Notes under the pieces: generated by a model
The model's input: the letters and a program-made list of their open reading frames with translations, nothing else
What the model was told of the DNA's origin: nothing
Database searches by the model: none
Assembly: GCA_021773365.1 (NCBI GenBank)
Contig: JAJFKF010000042.1
Coordinates: forward strand, 1-64,000
DNA length: 64,000 nt
From: Gammaproteobacteria bacterium
GTDB taxonomy: Bacteria > Pseudomonadota > Gammaproteobacteria > Steroidobacterales > Steroidobacteraceae
Direction: 5' to 3'
Shown: one piece after another, positions 1 to 9,686 of the stretch
How positions within the stretch are numbered: position 1 is the stretch's first letter
How the letters are laid out: each line of letters opens with the position of its first letter
Made by a program: the position numbers and the translations under genes

Positions 1-67
1 TCCCAAATTTGGGTGGCAACCCCCCCCAAAAATGTTGTTTAACCCCCCGCCTGCCCACCGACGTCCG

Positions 68-1162
68 TCAGTTTCCCGGAGCGACTCCTTCCTCACTCCA
101 GCCGAGGACTATGCGGTTTTCCTCCCGGCGCTCCTGCCTTACCACCGGATACAAAGCAATCAGCGCCGTGGTGAAGTTGTCCACCGATCCGGCCTTGAAG
201 CTGCCGCTGACGTGCAGATCGGCCAGCGAGGGATCTTCCACATACACCTTGCGCATCGAATAGCGATTGATCTCGCCTACCACATTGACCAGCGGCTCAT
301 CCTCGAAATCCAGTCGTCCGTGGCGCCAGCTGGTCACCCGCTCCACATCGGTGGTACGCACCGAGGCGCCGTCCCGCGGTGAACTGACAAACTGCTCGCC
401 GGGCCGCAGCTCCACCGCCGGGGCAGTGGCGGCCTGCGTGGCATCCGGCACAGGCTCCTCCATCTCTTCCACCTTCACGCGCCCCTGTATCAGCGTCACC
501 TTCACGGCCTGTTTGTCCACCCGCACCTCGAACTGGGTGCCCAGCGCGGTGATGCGCTTGTTGGCGGCCACCACCACGAAGGGGCGTTTCGCATCCTGCG
601 CCACTTCGAACACCACCTGGCCGCGCGAGAGGAACACCCAGCGGCCATCCGCGGTGAACTTCGTCTGCAGATGCGTATCGGTGTTCAGTTCCACCACCGA
701 GCCATCGGCCAGCGCCGCGGTGGATCGCTCGCCCACCGCGGTTTCCAGTACGCGCGATCCAGCCGCGCCGGACACTCCGGCGGTAACGATGTCGCCACCG
801 AACTGCATCAGCCGCTCCCACGCGCCGGTACTCACAATAACCGTCGCCAGCACCGCAGCCAGCGAGGCCGCCCCGGCCATGGCGGCAAACCAGCCGATGC
901 CGCCGCCGAACGCGCGCGGCCCGGCGCGCAATGCGGCACGTCGCACGGCCAGGACCTCACGATCCATAGCGGTCGCGCCCAGCGCCTCCCAGGCCAGAAG
1001 CTGGCGTTCGTACGCCGCCTCATGCGCCGGCGATTCGGCACGCCAAAGGTCAAATGCGCGCTCATCAGCGGCGCTGACGCGTTCGGAGCGCAGCACGGCA
1101 AACCAGTAGGCCGCCTGCTCCTCGACCGGACCCCGCGGTAATGATGTCAACGAGGCAGCCAT
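68..1162 (-). CDS. FecR-family anti-sigma/sigma regulator
   Basis: 364-residue inner-membrane regulator that would hold or activate the ECF sigma factor encoded just upstream. An N-terminal cytoplasmic DUF4880-like segment (about residues 10-60, with the WRAESPAHEAAYER stretch) precedes one hydrophobic span at about 91-113. A periplasmic FecR domain follows (about 140-240, including the ERSTAALADGSVVELNTDT region), then a C-terminal STN-like tail with FEDEPLVNVVGEINRYS. Its start overlaps the sigma gene by 16 bases, so translation is probably coupled. It is the last gene of a TBDR-peptidase-sigma-FecR series on this strand. In the Fec paradigm such proteins read a signal from the TBDR STN domain; that role here is inferred from family and order. 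Confidence 0.93.
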   Translation of the reverse strand: MAASLTSLPRGPVEEQAAYWFAVLRSERVSAADERAFDLWRAESPAHEAAYERQLLAWEALGATAMDREVLAVRRAALRAGPRAFGGGIGWFAAMAGAASLAAVLATVIVSTGAWERLMQFGGDIVTAGVSGAAGSRVLETAVGERSTAALADGSVVELNTDTHLQTKFTADGRWVFLSRGQVVFEVAQDAKRPFVVVAANKRITALGTQFEVRVDKQAVKVTLIQGRVKVEEMEEPVPDATQAATAPAVELRPGEQFVSSPRDGASVRTTDVERVTSWRHGRLDFEDEPLVNVVGEINRYSMRKVYVEDPSLADLHVSGSFKAGSVDNFTTALIALYPVVRQERREENRIVLGWSEEGVAPGN

Positions 1163-1695
1163 GGCACCTCCAGACGTCGGGTAATGTGTTTCATCGCTTT
1201 CATCATGTGCTTCTCCACTGCACTGAGCGAAACCCCCAGGCGGTTGGCGATCTCGCTGTATCGCAGTCCTTCGAACCGGTGCAGCACGAACACCTCCTGC
1301 GTGCGCAGCGGCAGTTTCAGCAATGCCGCCTTCAGCTGGCCCATGCTCTGCCGGGCCATCACCACCCTTTCGGGCGAAATCGTCTGACTGCCATGCACCG
1401 CGTCCTCGAAGGACTCATGCACATCGGCGCTGTGCGTCCGCCGCCGCCGTCCCTGGTCACGCAGGATGTTGGCCGCCACCTGGAAGACATAGGCCTGCGG
1501 ATTGTCGATGGCCTCGATGCTGTCCTGCCGCGCTAGGCGCAGGAACACCTCCTGCACCAGATCATCCACCTCGGCGCGCACCGACACGCGACGGCGGAAG
1601 AAGCGCTCCAGGGGCGCGGTGTAATCGCTCACCACCGTGGACAGCTGCAACTGTCCGCGCGCGCGATCTTCGCCGTCCCGGGAGAGCTTTGTCAT
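1147..1695 (-). CDS. ECF sigma factor, FecI type
   Basis: 182 residues, the normal size for an ECF sigma factor. Region 2 is at about residues 25-90 (DDLVQEVFLRLARQ, then the AYVFQVAANILRDQ stretch). Region 4 is at about 125-178, with a helix-turn-helix in YSEIANRLGVSLSAVEKHMMKAMKHI. The ATG lies 9 bases after the metallopeptidase stop codon and the gene overlaps the following FecR gene, so the two form a sigma/regulator pair. The pair sits downstream of the TBDR and peptidase rather than in the common position upstream. It is likely co-transcribed with them and may drive its own operon; the target promoter is not proven. Confidence 0.95.
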   Translation of the reverse strand: MTKLSRDGEDRARGQLQLSTVVSDYTAPLERFFRRRVSVRAEVDDLVQEVFLRLARQDSIEAIDNPQAYVFQVAANILRDQGRRRRTHSADVHESFEDAVHGSQTISPERVVMARQSMGQLKAALLKLPLRTQEVFVLHRFEGLRYSEIANRLGVSLSAVEKHMMKAMKHITRRLEVPWLPR

Positions 1696-1704
1696 GGCGG
1701 CAGC

Positions 1705-4272
1705 CTAATCCTCCAGTCCGTCCTCGATCAAATGACTGATATACCGCCGATGGACACGGGTGGGTGCGCCAACCCGGCGGCCGGACTCGTCCATGAACCC
1801 GTCGATCTGCTCCAGCGCGGCAAACAGCGCGCCCTCGGCGGTGCCATCCAGCGTGCCACTTTTGAATACCTTCAGCAGTTGCTTGACGTAGGCCACTTGC
1901 AGGTTCTGCCGGAAAGTATTGGCGTCGCGGCCGTTGTCCGCGCCGAAAATTTCCCGGTTGAGGTCGGCCATCATCTCGTGCACCGAGTATTCATTGCCAT
2001 ACAGCGCGCTATCGCTCTGGCGACGCAGTACGCGCGAATCGAGCAGGTGATTGAGCACGCTCTCCTGGATGGAGCGCACCCAGGCATGCACCAGCGGATC
2101 CTGGCGCGGGAAACCATAGAAATCAAAGCCGCGCCGCTGCTCCTGCAGATAGCCGATGAGGTCGTCCGGGAAGGCAAAGGCATCCGGCGCAAACAGGTAC
2201 TGCCCGAGCGCGTGCATCGCGCGCTTCTTGTCGGCGTACGACACCGGCGTAAACGGCGCCGGCGCATCGGTGTGCTGCCCGACAAAGGCGCGATCGACAT
2301 ACACACCGGCGATGTAGCGTGAGATGGTCTTGCCCGCGGCGCGGCGCACGTTCAGCAGCGTCTCGAAGGCGCGACGCACCTCATCCCAGGACTCGCCCGG
2401 CTCGGCGATGCGCGAGGTCAGTTCCGCCATGACGCGATCGGAAATCTCCACCTGGCTGACCGCAAAGCCGATCGGGTCGCTGGACAGATCGAAAGTATTC
2501 GCCCGCGGGTCAATGCCCTGGTCGGGCTGCGCCATGGCGTCGGCATCGTTACCGAATCGCAGCTGCGCCGAAGTCGACTGCGCCAGCAGCGCGGTGCGCA
2601 CCACCGGATCGTCCATGCGCTCGTCATAGCCGTAGGTAATTGCCCAGTAGTCGTAAGGTCCCTGCGCAGTCGGAAAATACAGACCCTGCGTTTTCGGATC
2701 GGGCGCAATGTTCACGGCGGGATAATCCATGACCGAGTTGGTCAGCCGCTGCTCCTGGCGCGCACCGGGGCCGTTCAGCGCCTCCGGCGGACGGTAGTAG
2801 CTGCCCATCATGTTGTGCGTGAGACCGAGCGTGTGCCCGACTTCATGCATGACCACGTAGTACAGACCCTCACGGATGATCTCCTCAATCTGCGCCTCGG
2901 TGCGTGATCCAGCCGCCTGCGCCGCGAGCTGCGCCAGCCGCGCGAAGGCAATACCCTGTTGCACACCCTGTCCGGCCAGGCAGATGTCCGCCGGATAGCG
3001 CGCGTCGGCATGCCCGTCATCGCCCGCAGCCGCGCCCTCCGTACCGCGCTCGCCCTCACCAAACAATGTGCCATACATGACCGAGCGGCGAATGCTGGAG
3101 TGCTCCAGTACTACGTCGGCGCCGAGAATTTCACCGGTGCGCGGATTGGTGAAGCGTGGCCCGTAGCCGAGATAGCGCGGCACGGGCGTGGCCACCCAGC
3201 GCAGGACGTTGTAGCGCACATCACCGGCGTCCCAGCCGGCGTCGTCCGGCTGCACCTCGACGCGGATCGCATTTGAAAAGCCGGCGCGCTCGAACACCCG
3301 ATTCCAGGACAGCGCCGCCTCGCGGATGATGTCGCGATACTCCGGCGGGGTGGTGTTCTCGATCCAGTAGACGATGGGCTGCACCGGGTCGGACACTTCG
3401 ACGCCGGGATTTGCCTTGACCAACCGCCAGCGCTGAATCAGGTCGTCGTAGGGGAGGCCCTCGACGCTGGACAGGTCGGTGCGCTTCTCGATGAAGTAAC
3501 CCACCCGCGGATCTTCGTGCCGCGGCTCGAAACCCTGCGGCGGCATACGAATGAGATTGTGCTGCACCAGCACGGTGGACGAGCTCGCCGTGGCGGCGCT
3601 CGGTTTGGGGAAATCGAAGATGTACTCGGCCACGATCTCGCTGTTGTCGGCGTAGCTGCGCACCGACTGGATGGAGGACTTCTCCTTGCTCAGCTGCCCC
3701 TGTTTGTCCCCACCAATGGCCACGAGCTTGTTGCGGGTGAACAGCTCGTCTGCGCCGATAATGAAAACGGTGCCTTCCGGGTTCTGCGCAAGGATGCGCG
3801 TGGTGGCCAGCAACGGCGAGACGATGTTGGCGTCATCGTTGCGGCTGAGTGTGCTGTCCTCAGGAAAGGTGTAGTCGAGGTTCTGCGCCAGGAAATCGAT
3901 GCGCTCGAAGCGCCGCCTGAGGGTGATGACGGTGTTCTCGGCTATCTCCCCGAAGCCGGAAAGATGGCGCAACAGCGAGCCGTTGCGGGTGTAGCGGAAG
4001 TAGATGTACTCCTGTCCGAGCTGTTCGGCATTCACCTGCATGTACAGCTCGCCGCTGTCAGGCTTGCGGTAGAAGTCGAACAGGCCGGGGATGTGGTCCT
4101 TGTCCTTGATGAACTCGGACAGGTCCTTGATTTTCGGTTTGGGCTTGGTCTCCTCGGCTTTCTGCTCGTCCGCGGTCTGGGCACGGACGGGCAAAGGAGC
4201 GATCGCGCCGGTCAGCGCGATCGCCACAAGCACAGTCAGCCAGCGGCCGGTGGTTACCTGCTTCAACTGCAT
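1705..4272 (-). CDS. Secreted zinc metallopeptidase (DUF5117/DUF5118 type)
   Basis: 855 residues with an N-terminal signal peptide (hydrophobic run ending in VRAQ near residue 32). The extended zinc site HEVGHTLGLTH begins at about residue 476, giving the HExxHxxGxxH metzincin-like arrangement, followed by NMMGSYY and, after a gap, SVMDYPA (a Met-turn-like element). The N-terminal half resembles the DUF5118/DUF5117 region found in this group of proteins. Its start lies only two bases after the TBDR stop codon, so receptor and peptidase are almost certainly co-expressed. A plausible role is periplasmic or outer-membrane cleavage of a peptide taken up by the receptor. The substrate cannot be read from the sequence. 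Confidence 0.92.
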   Translation of the reverse strand: MQLKQVTTGRWLTVLVAIALTGAIAPLPVRAQTADEQKAEETKPKPKIKDLSEFIKDKDHIPGLFDFYRKPDSGELYMQVNAEQLGQEYIYFRYTRNGSLLRHLSGFGEIAENTVITLRRRFERIDFLAQNLDYTFPEDSTLSRNDDANIVSPLLATTRILAQNPEGTVFIIGADELFTRNKLVAIGGDKQGQLSKEKSSIQSVRSYADNSEIVAEYIFDFPKPSAATASSSTVLVQHNLIRMPPQGFEPRHEDPRVGYFIEKRTDLSSVEGLPYDDLIQRWRLVKANPGVEVSDPVQPIVYWIENTTPPEYRDIIREAALSWNRVFERAGFSNAIRVEVQPDDAGWDAGDVRYNVLRWVATPVPRYLGYGPRFTNPRTGEILGADVVLEHSSIRRSVMYGTLFGEGERGTEGAAAGDDGHADARYPADICLAGQGVQQGIAFARLAQLAAQAAGSRTEAQIEEIIREGLYYVVMHEVGHTLGLTHNMMGSYYRPPEALNGPGARQEQRLTNSVMDYPAVNIAPDPKTQGLYFPTAQGPYDYWAITYGYDERMDDPVVRTALLAQSTSAQLRFGNDADAMAQPDQGIDPRANTFDLSSDPIGFAVSQVEISDRVMAELTSRIAEPGESWDEVRRAFETLLNVRRAAGKTISRYIAGVYVDRAFVGQHTDAPAPFTPVSYADKKRAMHALGQYLFAPDAFAFPDDLIGYLQEQRRGFDFYGFPRQDPLVHAWVRSIQESVLNHLLDSRVLRRQSDSALYGNEYSVHEMMADLNREIFGADNGRDANTFRQNLQVAYVKQLLKVFKSGTLDGTAEGALFAALEQIDGFMDESGRRVGAPTRVHRRYISHLIEDGLED

Positions 4273-4273
4273 C

Positions 4274-7200
4274 TCAGAACGTCGCTTTCATGCCAAGGGT
4301 AATGGTGCGGCCACCGCTGAACTGCACCGTATTTGGAAAGAAAAAGTCTGGAGATCCCTCGCCGAAAGTTGACGCAGTGGCTGAACGAATATCGCCATCA
4401 CTGGACCCGTGCAACAGATTATCTCCTTCCAGAAAGAGCGCATAGCGCCCTCCTGCCCTCTCGAAGGTATAGGACGTACGCAGGTCGAGCGTGGAGTACG
4501 ACGGCACAACCGTATTGAGATTGTACTCGTCGAAGGCACTGACAGACTCGGACTGATAGGTATAGATCAACCGACTGGAGAATCCACCACGCTCGTATCC
4601 CAGCGATCCGGTGCCGGACCACTTGGACTGATCCTCCAGCGCCCGATCAAGACTGAGCGTAATCAGCTGACCAGCGTCGTCGCGAGCCGAGACCTGGGTC
4701 GGCACATCACCATCGGTGAATGTCAGGTTCCCCAGCACACTGAAGTCACTCCAGAAGCCGGGCAGAAAATCCAGCTGGCGAATGACCTCAACCTCTGCTC
4801 CCCATATCTTCCCGCCTTCGGTATTCACCGGCCGATTGAGCATGAAGTTCAGATCGTCGGGAATTACGATAGTCGGATCCTGGGCCTGCAGCGGCGCAAA
4901 CATATCGAGAATGCGCTGGCGCACACTGTTGTCCGCCCCGTCAGCCAGCAGAATGCTGGTGAAATTACTGCTGACATCCTTGAGGAACGCTGCGACCCGT
5001 ATCAATCCTGGATTACGGGTGAAGTAGTAGGCCACATCCAGGTCGAGGTTGTCCGTCTTGGTCGGTTTCAGATCCGGATTGGATTCTCGAATGATTCCAT
5101 AGTACTGCGCCGGCCGCAGATCGATAATTACCTGCGGCGAACGGGTCAACAACTGGAAGGCGGGATGAACCGTGGAGCGGAAATAGCCCAACCGGTAGAC
5201 CATGTTCTCCGCCTGCCGGTAGGTTGCCAGCAGGCTGGGCGTCACCGTTTCCTGATCGCCGCTGAGGGCAGTAAAATTCAGCAGGCCGGCCTGAACAAAG
5301 ACCTCCCGCGGCACGGTCACACTGGTCGCATCCCGATAGGTCGGTGTGGAAACGGCGACTGTTTCGCGCTTTGTACGTTCATAGCGCACCCCGCCGACAA
5401 TGCCGAGGTTGCCGAAATTGACCATGGACTCCACGTATCCGGCAGAACGATCCTCCGTCGTGTGGTTCGGCAGGTAGGCGCCACTGTCCAGTATGGGATC
5501 CAGGTTCCTGCGGTCCGTATAGTTGAATCGCTGCTCGTTGTAGGCCGTTGCCGGATCGTCCACAAGCAGACTGTCGAGCTGGTCGAATACGGCCCCCGCC
5601 TCTCCGGGACGCAGAAACGGCACGCTATGACCACTGCCACCGATGAGCGCGAGGTCGACCATCTGGAACGGATCCGTCCTCACATCTGAGAGGAAGGTAT
5701 CGCGGCCGGAAATCCGCAAGTAGCTTTCGTTTGACTGTACGGCCGCCAGGCTGGCGGCAAAATTGTCATCGAGATTCTCGCGCTCCTTGGCGTCGTACTT
5801 CATCCCTGCCTCGATGTAGCTGAATATCTCTGAAGCGAAGTTGAAGCGGGCGCTGAACTCGCCGATATGGGCTTCGGAAGGACTGTCCGTAGCCGAACGG
5901 CTTGCGCTGATAATGGCGTATGTGGAGGGGCTTTGCACGTGATCCATGCCTGCCTGCGACAACGAAAGCACGGCAATATTGCTGCCTACCAGGCGTGCGC
6001 CACCGTCAACCACCCGCAGCGTGCCGGCCGCATCGTCATCCGCATTCACCACCAGTGTCGACGGATCAAGAATGCTCATCAGGTTGGCATTTTCGCTTCC
6101 CGTCAAACTGAGCGAGCTGTTCCTGGATTCCTCGTGTGCCCGCGACATGCCGACCTTGTATCCGAACTCCCATCGCCCGACGGCCGTTTCGCCGCGCAAA
6201 CCCACCGTGGACAGCTCCGTTTCCAGTTCACTGGTTGTCATGCCCAGGGTCGGCCGCAGACCTCGCAATGTGGTGCGCCGTCGCACTTCTCCACCGAGTT
6301 CGGGAACAGGCATGTCTACCGAGGTGGTCAGGAACGACAGCGTCGAGCGAGCCGTGGATAGGTCGCGCTTGCGCCTTATCTGCTGCAGATCCAGCCGCAG
6401 CAGGGTGTGCTCGGCGATGTCCCACGCGAAATTGAGGGATGCAGTCAGGTTGCTCTCATCACGTTGTCGCTGCAGGAAGTTGCCCCCAGTCAGCAGCGGT
6501 TCATCGAACTCCGGATCAAAGGGGAAGTTGAAACTTGCAGGCAGCAGGAATGAACTGGTATAGCCGGCGGGGAGGACCGGCGGAATGACATCAATCACCA
6601 CCACGTCGAAGTTGCGCCGATCGGTTTCCCGATACTGCACCGACCCCACCACACCAAAGTTCGGTGCAAGCTTCCAGGCCGCGGTGACGTTGCCCTGAGG
6701 TTCATCGCCGAACTCGGCGTCGGAGCTCCACTCCTGTTCCAGCCCGAAGCTGAAATAGCGCTGCCCGTAGTCCAGTCCCGATCGCGTCTCGATTTCCACC
6801 AGTCCACCTGAGCCAGTGGCCTCGTGACTGGGTAGCAGGGTTTTCTGGATGGTGATCTGGGAGATGTTCTCGGTCAGAAAGCCGCTCAGGTCCACCGAGC
6901 GGGAGAAACCGCTGCCCTGAAGATCCAGTCCGTTCAGCTTGATGTTGATGGCCTCGGAGCTGAATCCGCGCACCGTAATGCCGGACCCCTCGCCGGTATC
7001 GTCATCCCGCGTAAACGCTACTCCGGGAACGCGGCGCAGCGCTTCGGAAGCGGTCTCTGCCGGAAAGCTCCCCAGCAGGTCGGCTGCCACCACCGTAGTG
7101 CTGTTCGGAGCAGCCCGTTGCTGGCTCAGCGCCTGTGCGGTTGCCGAACGATCACCACGCACCACCAGGGTGTCGACGGCGTTACTCAGCAGAAAATCCT

Positions 7201-7882
7201 GCACCACGCTCTGGCCGGACGGTACCCGCACGCGTACGGCGTCGGCCTGTGAGCCGAGGTAGTCGATGCTCAGTTCGTACGTGCCAGGCGGTACAGCTGA
7301 TATGCGGTATTCCCCACGGGCGTCACTGACCGCCGAGAGGCTGGTACCAGTGAGCCGCACTATCGCGCCGATCAACGCCGAGCCCGTCGTCTCATCAGTA
7401 ACCCGCCCGGTGATGATGCCGGGTGCACCACCTTGACTGGAAGGACCCAGAGCCTCCTGCGCATCCGCATCCGCCTGCACCCGCGCGACACGCTGCTGCG
7501 CCACCTGCACCATGCGCAGCCCTCCCTCCCCGGTCTGCGCACCACTGTGCTGCGCCTTGCGCCTGACGACGTAGACACTGGGCGCGGTTTCATCAAACAC
7601 CAGATCGCTTTCCGCCAGCAGCTGCGCCAGCGCATCCTCCGGCGTGAACTTTCCCGACACCGACGGCGCCTTGCGGTTCCTCACCAGGTCCGGCGCAAAC
7701 AGAATCTCCTTGTTTGTGCTGGCCGCGAACTGCTGCAGGGCCGAGGCCAGGCTCTGCGCCGGAATGTCGAAGGACTGTGTCGCGCTGGATTGTGTTTGGG
7801 CGGCAGTCGCTGCCGCAATCAGGACAAGACTGGCCGCAAAGGAAGCCAGCAACGTGCGTAAAAATTTCAGATCGCGCCTCAT
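4274..7882 (-). CDS. TonB-dependent receptor with STN and carboxypeptidase-regulatory-like domains
   Basis: Outer-membrane receptor of 1202 residues counted from the ATG at 7882. That start is preferred over the one nine codons upstream because a purine-rich ribosome site (GGAGGGGGAA) sits just before it and a signal peptide follows. Order: STN domain (about 40-115, FDIPAQSLASALQQFAAS), linker, carboxypeptidase D regulatory-like beta domain (about 160-240, ITGRVTDETTGSALIGAIV), plug, then a long barrel ending in an aromatic residue (LGMKATF). The STN domain marks it as a transducer able to signal to a FecR protein, and FecI/FecR genes follow the metallopeptidase downstream. The ligand is unknown; the paired peptidase suggests a peptide or protein-derived substrate. 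Confidence 0.95.
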   Translation of the reverse strand: MRRDLKFLRTLLASFAASLVLIAAATAAQTQSSATQSFDIPAQSLASALQQFAASTNKEILFAPDLVRNRKAPSVSGKFTPEDALAQLLAESDLVFDETAPSVYVVRRKAQHSGAQTGEGGLRMVQVAQQRVARVQADADAQEALGPSSQGGAPGIITGRVTDETTGSALIGAIVRLTGTSLSAVSDARGEYRISAVPPGTYELSIDYLGSQADAVRVRVPSGQSVVQDFLLSNAVDTLVVRGDRSATAQALSQQRAAPNSTTVVAADLLGSFPAETASEALRRVPGVAFTRDDDTGEGSGITVRGFSSEAINIKLNGLDLQGSGFSRSVDLSGFLTENISQITIQKTLLPSHEATGSGGLVEIETRSGLDYGQRYFSFGLEQEWSSDAEFGDEPQGNVTAAWKLAPNFGVVGSVQYRETDRRNFDVVVIDVIPPVLPAGYTSSFLLPASFNFPFDPEFDEPLLTGGNFLQRQRDESNLTASLNFAWDIAEHTLLRLDLQQIRRKRDLSTARSTLSFLTTSVDMPVPELGGEVRRRTTLRGLRPTLGMTTSELETELSTVGLRGETAVGRWEFGYKVGMSRAHEESRNSSLSLTGSENANLMSILDPSTLVVNADDDAAGTLRVVDGGARLVGSNIAVLSLSQAGMDHVQSPSTYAIISASRSATDSPSEAHIGEFSARFNFASEIFSYIEAGMKYDAKERENLDDNFAASLAAVQSNESYLRISGRDTFLSDVRTDPFQMVDLALIGGSGHSVPFLRPGEAGAVFDQLDSLLVDDPATAYNEQRFNYTDRRNLDPILDSGAYLPNHTTEDRSAGYVESMVNFGNLGIVGGVRYERTKRETVAVSTPTYRDATSVTVPREVFVQAGLLNFTALSGDQETVTPSLLATYRQAENMVYRLGYFRSTVHPAFQLLTRSPQVIIDLRPAQYYGIIRESNPDLKPTKTDNLDLDVAYYFTRNPGLIRVAAFLKDVSSNFTSILLADGADNSVRQRILDMFAPLQAQDPTIVIPDDLNFMLNRPVNTEGGKIWGAEVEVIRQLDFLPGFWSDFSVLGNLTFTDGDVPTQVSARDDAGQLITLSLDRALEDQSKWSGTGSLGYERGGFSSRLIYTYQSESVSAFDEYNLNTVVPSYSTLDLRTSYTFERAGGRYALFLEGDNLLHGSSDGDIRSATASTFGEGSPDFFFPNTVQFSGGRTITLGMKATF

Positions 7883-7939
7883 CGTTCCCCCTCCACCATG
7901 ACAGGGCAAATGCCTCTATAGAGGACTAGGACGCGGGTA

Positions 7940-7970
7940 GTTGAGTTTCACTCACCTGAATCTTGCGGTA
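7940..7970 (-). promoter_or_regulatory. Possible weak ECF-type promoter upstream of the first TBDR
   Basis: Read on the minus strand, a CGTCCTAG element lies about 50-60 bases before the TBDR start. It resembles the CGTCTAG element found upstream of other receptor and sigma genes in this window, with one inserted base. A GTGAGTG run lies 15 bases further upstream. The match is imperfect and no second copy supports it. Confidence 0.25.
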
Positions 7971-8201
7971 GCGTTGTCTGGCCGAGGCTCTTCAGCGGAA
8001 ATCTCGCAATCACGCCCATCTTCAGACAGGTCTGCCCCGAGAGCCTGCCGACTGTCGCAGTCACGTCGTCAGGCTGGCGTTCGCAGACCTTACCGGGATT
8101 GGAGACCGTGGCCGGTCTGCCTGGCAACGCAACCGATCGGGCACGTTGATTCAGTAGCTCCGAAGTTCTTAGTCTATTAAAATCAGTATCTTACATATTA
8201 T

Positions 8202-8252
8202 TTTGCATTAAAGTGGCATACTTAAATGCAAATTTCGCATGAAAGTGGCATA
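8202..8252. repeat. Inverted plus direct repeats in the ATPase leader
   Basis: TTTGCATTAAAGT (8202-8214) pairs with ACTTAAATGCAAA (8220-8232) as a 13-base inverted repeat with one mismatch and a 5-base spacer. In addition, GCATTAAAGTGGCATA (8205-8220) recurs as GCATGAAAGTGGCATA (8237-8252), 32 bases apart, about three helical turns. The repeats cover the ATG at 8226 and lie before the ATG at 8280. They look like an operator or leader hairpin, and they argue that translation starts at 8280. Confidence 0.6.
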
Positions 8253-8279
8253 TTTCCGAGCGTTCCCAGAGAGTCGCCC

Positions 8280-9686
8280 ATGTTCCAAAGACATGCCATC
8301 GAAGAAATCGCGGCTTGGTATCGCCAGTCACAACGCAAGCCGCTGGTGTTGCGCGGCGCGCGCCAGGTCGGCAAGAGTACGGCCGCGAAGATGGCGGCCG
8401 GGCAGCTGAAAGTCCCCTTCCATGAAATCAATCTCGAACGGCACCCCAGCCTCGAAGCGCAGTTCGCGCGCTACGACATCAAGGGCCTCCTGTTCAGTTT
8501 TTCGGCTATCTGCGGTACGCCGCTGAGCGAAAAATCTCCGGGAATCCTTTTCCTTGACGAGGCGCAAGCCACGCCGTCCGCGTACGCCTGTCTGCGTTAC
8601 TTCCATGAAGATGCGCCCGGACTGGCCGTCGTCCTCACCGGATCGTTACTGGACCAGATACTCGAAAACTACAAAAGCTCCGTACCAGTGGGTCGCGTGG
8701 AGCATCAGTTCATGGGACCGGTCGGCTTCGAGGAGTTCCTCATCGCCACGGGGCAGAAACGGTTTGTCGATCTGCTGTCCTCAGTCACCCTCGATTCGCT
8801 GCGCGCCATTCCCGATGAGGTGCACCATGAGCTGATGGAACAGGTCAGGCGGTATACCCTTGTTGGTGGCATGCCTCACGCGGTGCAACTGGCAATCGAC
8901 ACGGACTTCGATCATGCGGCAATCAACAAATATCATGTCGATTTGCTGCAAACCTACCGGGCCGACTTCAACAAGTATCGCGGTTCCCTCGACGGGCTGA
9001 AGCTCAACACTTTCTTCGACGGCATTCTGGCCCAGGTTGGCGCCCAGTTCTCGCACAAGGTCGCTCACCAGATCGTGGGTGTATCCAGCGGGGACAATCG
9101 ACTGCTCAACAGCGCCATCGAGCAGTTCATCGAAGCGCGCCTGTTCTATCGTGTTCTGCACTCCGGCGCGGATCGCATACCGCTCGGCGCCCAGGTCAAG
9201 CCGCGGATCAGCAAGTTCCTGTTCGTGGATGCCGGCCTGCTGCTGGCAGCGCAGAATATTCCGGTCCAGAGCGTGATCGGCAAGCCTCTTGAGCTGGCGA
9301 ACCAGGGCATTCTGGCTGAGCAGTTCGTCGGCCAGCACCTGCTGAATGCGGGGCCGTCGTACAAAAAACCCGAACTGTATTTCTGGCATCCGCCGAAGAA
9401 TGAACTGCAGGCGGAGATTGATTTCCTGTTGCAGATGGAAGGCCTCATCCTGCCGGTCGAAGTGAAGTCCGCCGCCAGCGGCCGGCTGAAGTCCCTACAC
9501 TCGTATGCCATCACGAAAAATGTTCCGCTCGCAATCCGCATCCACTCAGGCAAGGGTGGCGTGGAGACCCTCGAAGCAAAAATGCAGAAGCGCTCAGGGA
9601 CTTTGCGGCTGCTGAACCTGCCTTTCTACCTGATCGGACAGGTTCAGCGACTGACACGCGAGCTTGCCGCCAGCTCCACCCCGTAG
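8280..9686 (+). CDS. AAA_14/DUF4143 family ATPase
   Basis: 468 residues from the ATG at 8280, chosen because the family usually begins a few residues before its conserved RH motif and because the upstream ATG at 8226 lies inside a repeat. The Walker A motif GARQVGKS is at residues 26-33; Walker B is ILFLDEAQ. The C-terminal half carries the DUF4143 domain, with the PVEVKSAASGRLKSL stretch typical of its nuclease-like fold. The cellular role of this widespread family is unsettled, and some members behave like toxin- or mobile-element-linked proteins. It stands alone, and its end overlaps the end of the convergent caspase-like gene by 43 bases. The AT-rich leader differs from its neighbours and may signal acquisition. 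Confidence 0.9.
   Translation: MFQRHAIEEIAAWYRQSQRKPLVLRGARQVGKSTAAKMAAGQLKVPFHEINLERHPSLEAQFARYDIKGLLFSFSAICGTPLSEKSPGILFLDEAQATPSAYACLRYFHEDAPGLAVVLTGSLLDQILENYKSSVPVGRVEHQFMGPVGFEEFLIATGQKRFVDLLSSVTLDSLRAIPDEVHHELMEQVRRYTLVGGMPHAVQLAIDTDFDHAAINKYHVDLLQTYRADFNKYRGSLDGLKLNTFFDGILAQVGAQFSHKVAHQIVGVSSGDNRLLNSAIEQFIEARLFYRVLHSGADRIPLGAQVKPRISKFLFVDAGLLLAAQNIPVQSVIGKPLELANQGILAEQFVGQHLLNAGPSYKKPELYFWHPPKNELQAEIDFLLQMEGLILPVEVKSAASGRLKSLHSYAITKNVPLAIRIHSGKGGVETLEAKMQKRSGTLRLLNLPFYLIGQVQRLTRELAASSTP

Larger units (their letters stand above)
7883..8279. other. Intergenic region between divergent TBDR operon and ATPase gene
   Basis: About 400 bases without a convincing gene. The TBDR side is GC-rich like the rest of the window. 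From about 8160 to 8260 it becomes clearly AT-rich and holds an inverted repeat and a direct repeat (listed separately). This is probably the promoter-operator region of the AAA_14/DUF4143 gene. No RNA gene or transposon remnant was recognised. Confidence 0.6.

Noticed and set aside
4409-5689. 426-codon open frame antisense to the first TBDR
   Set aside because: Shadow of the receptor barrel; no domain features and no ribosome site.
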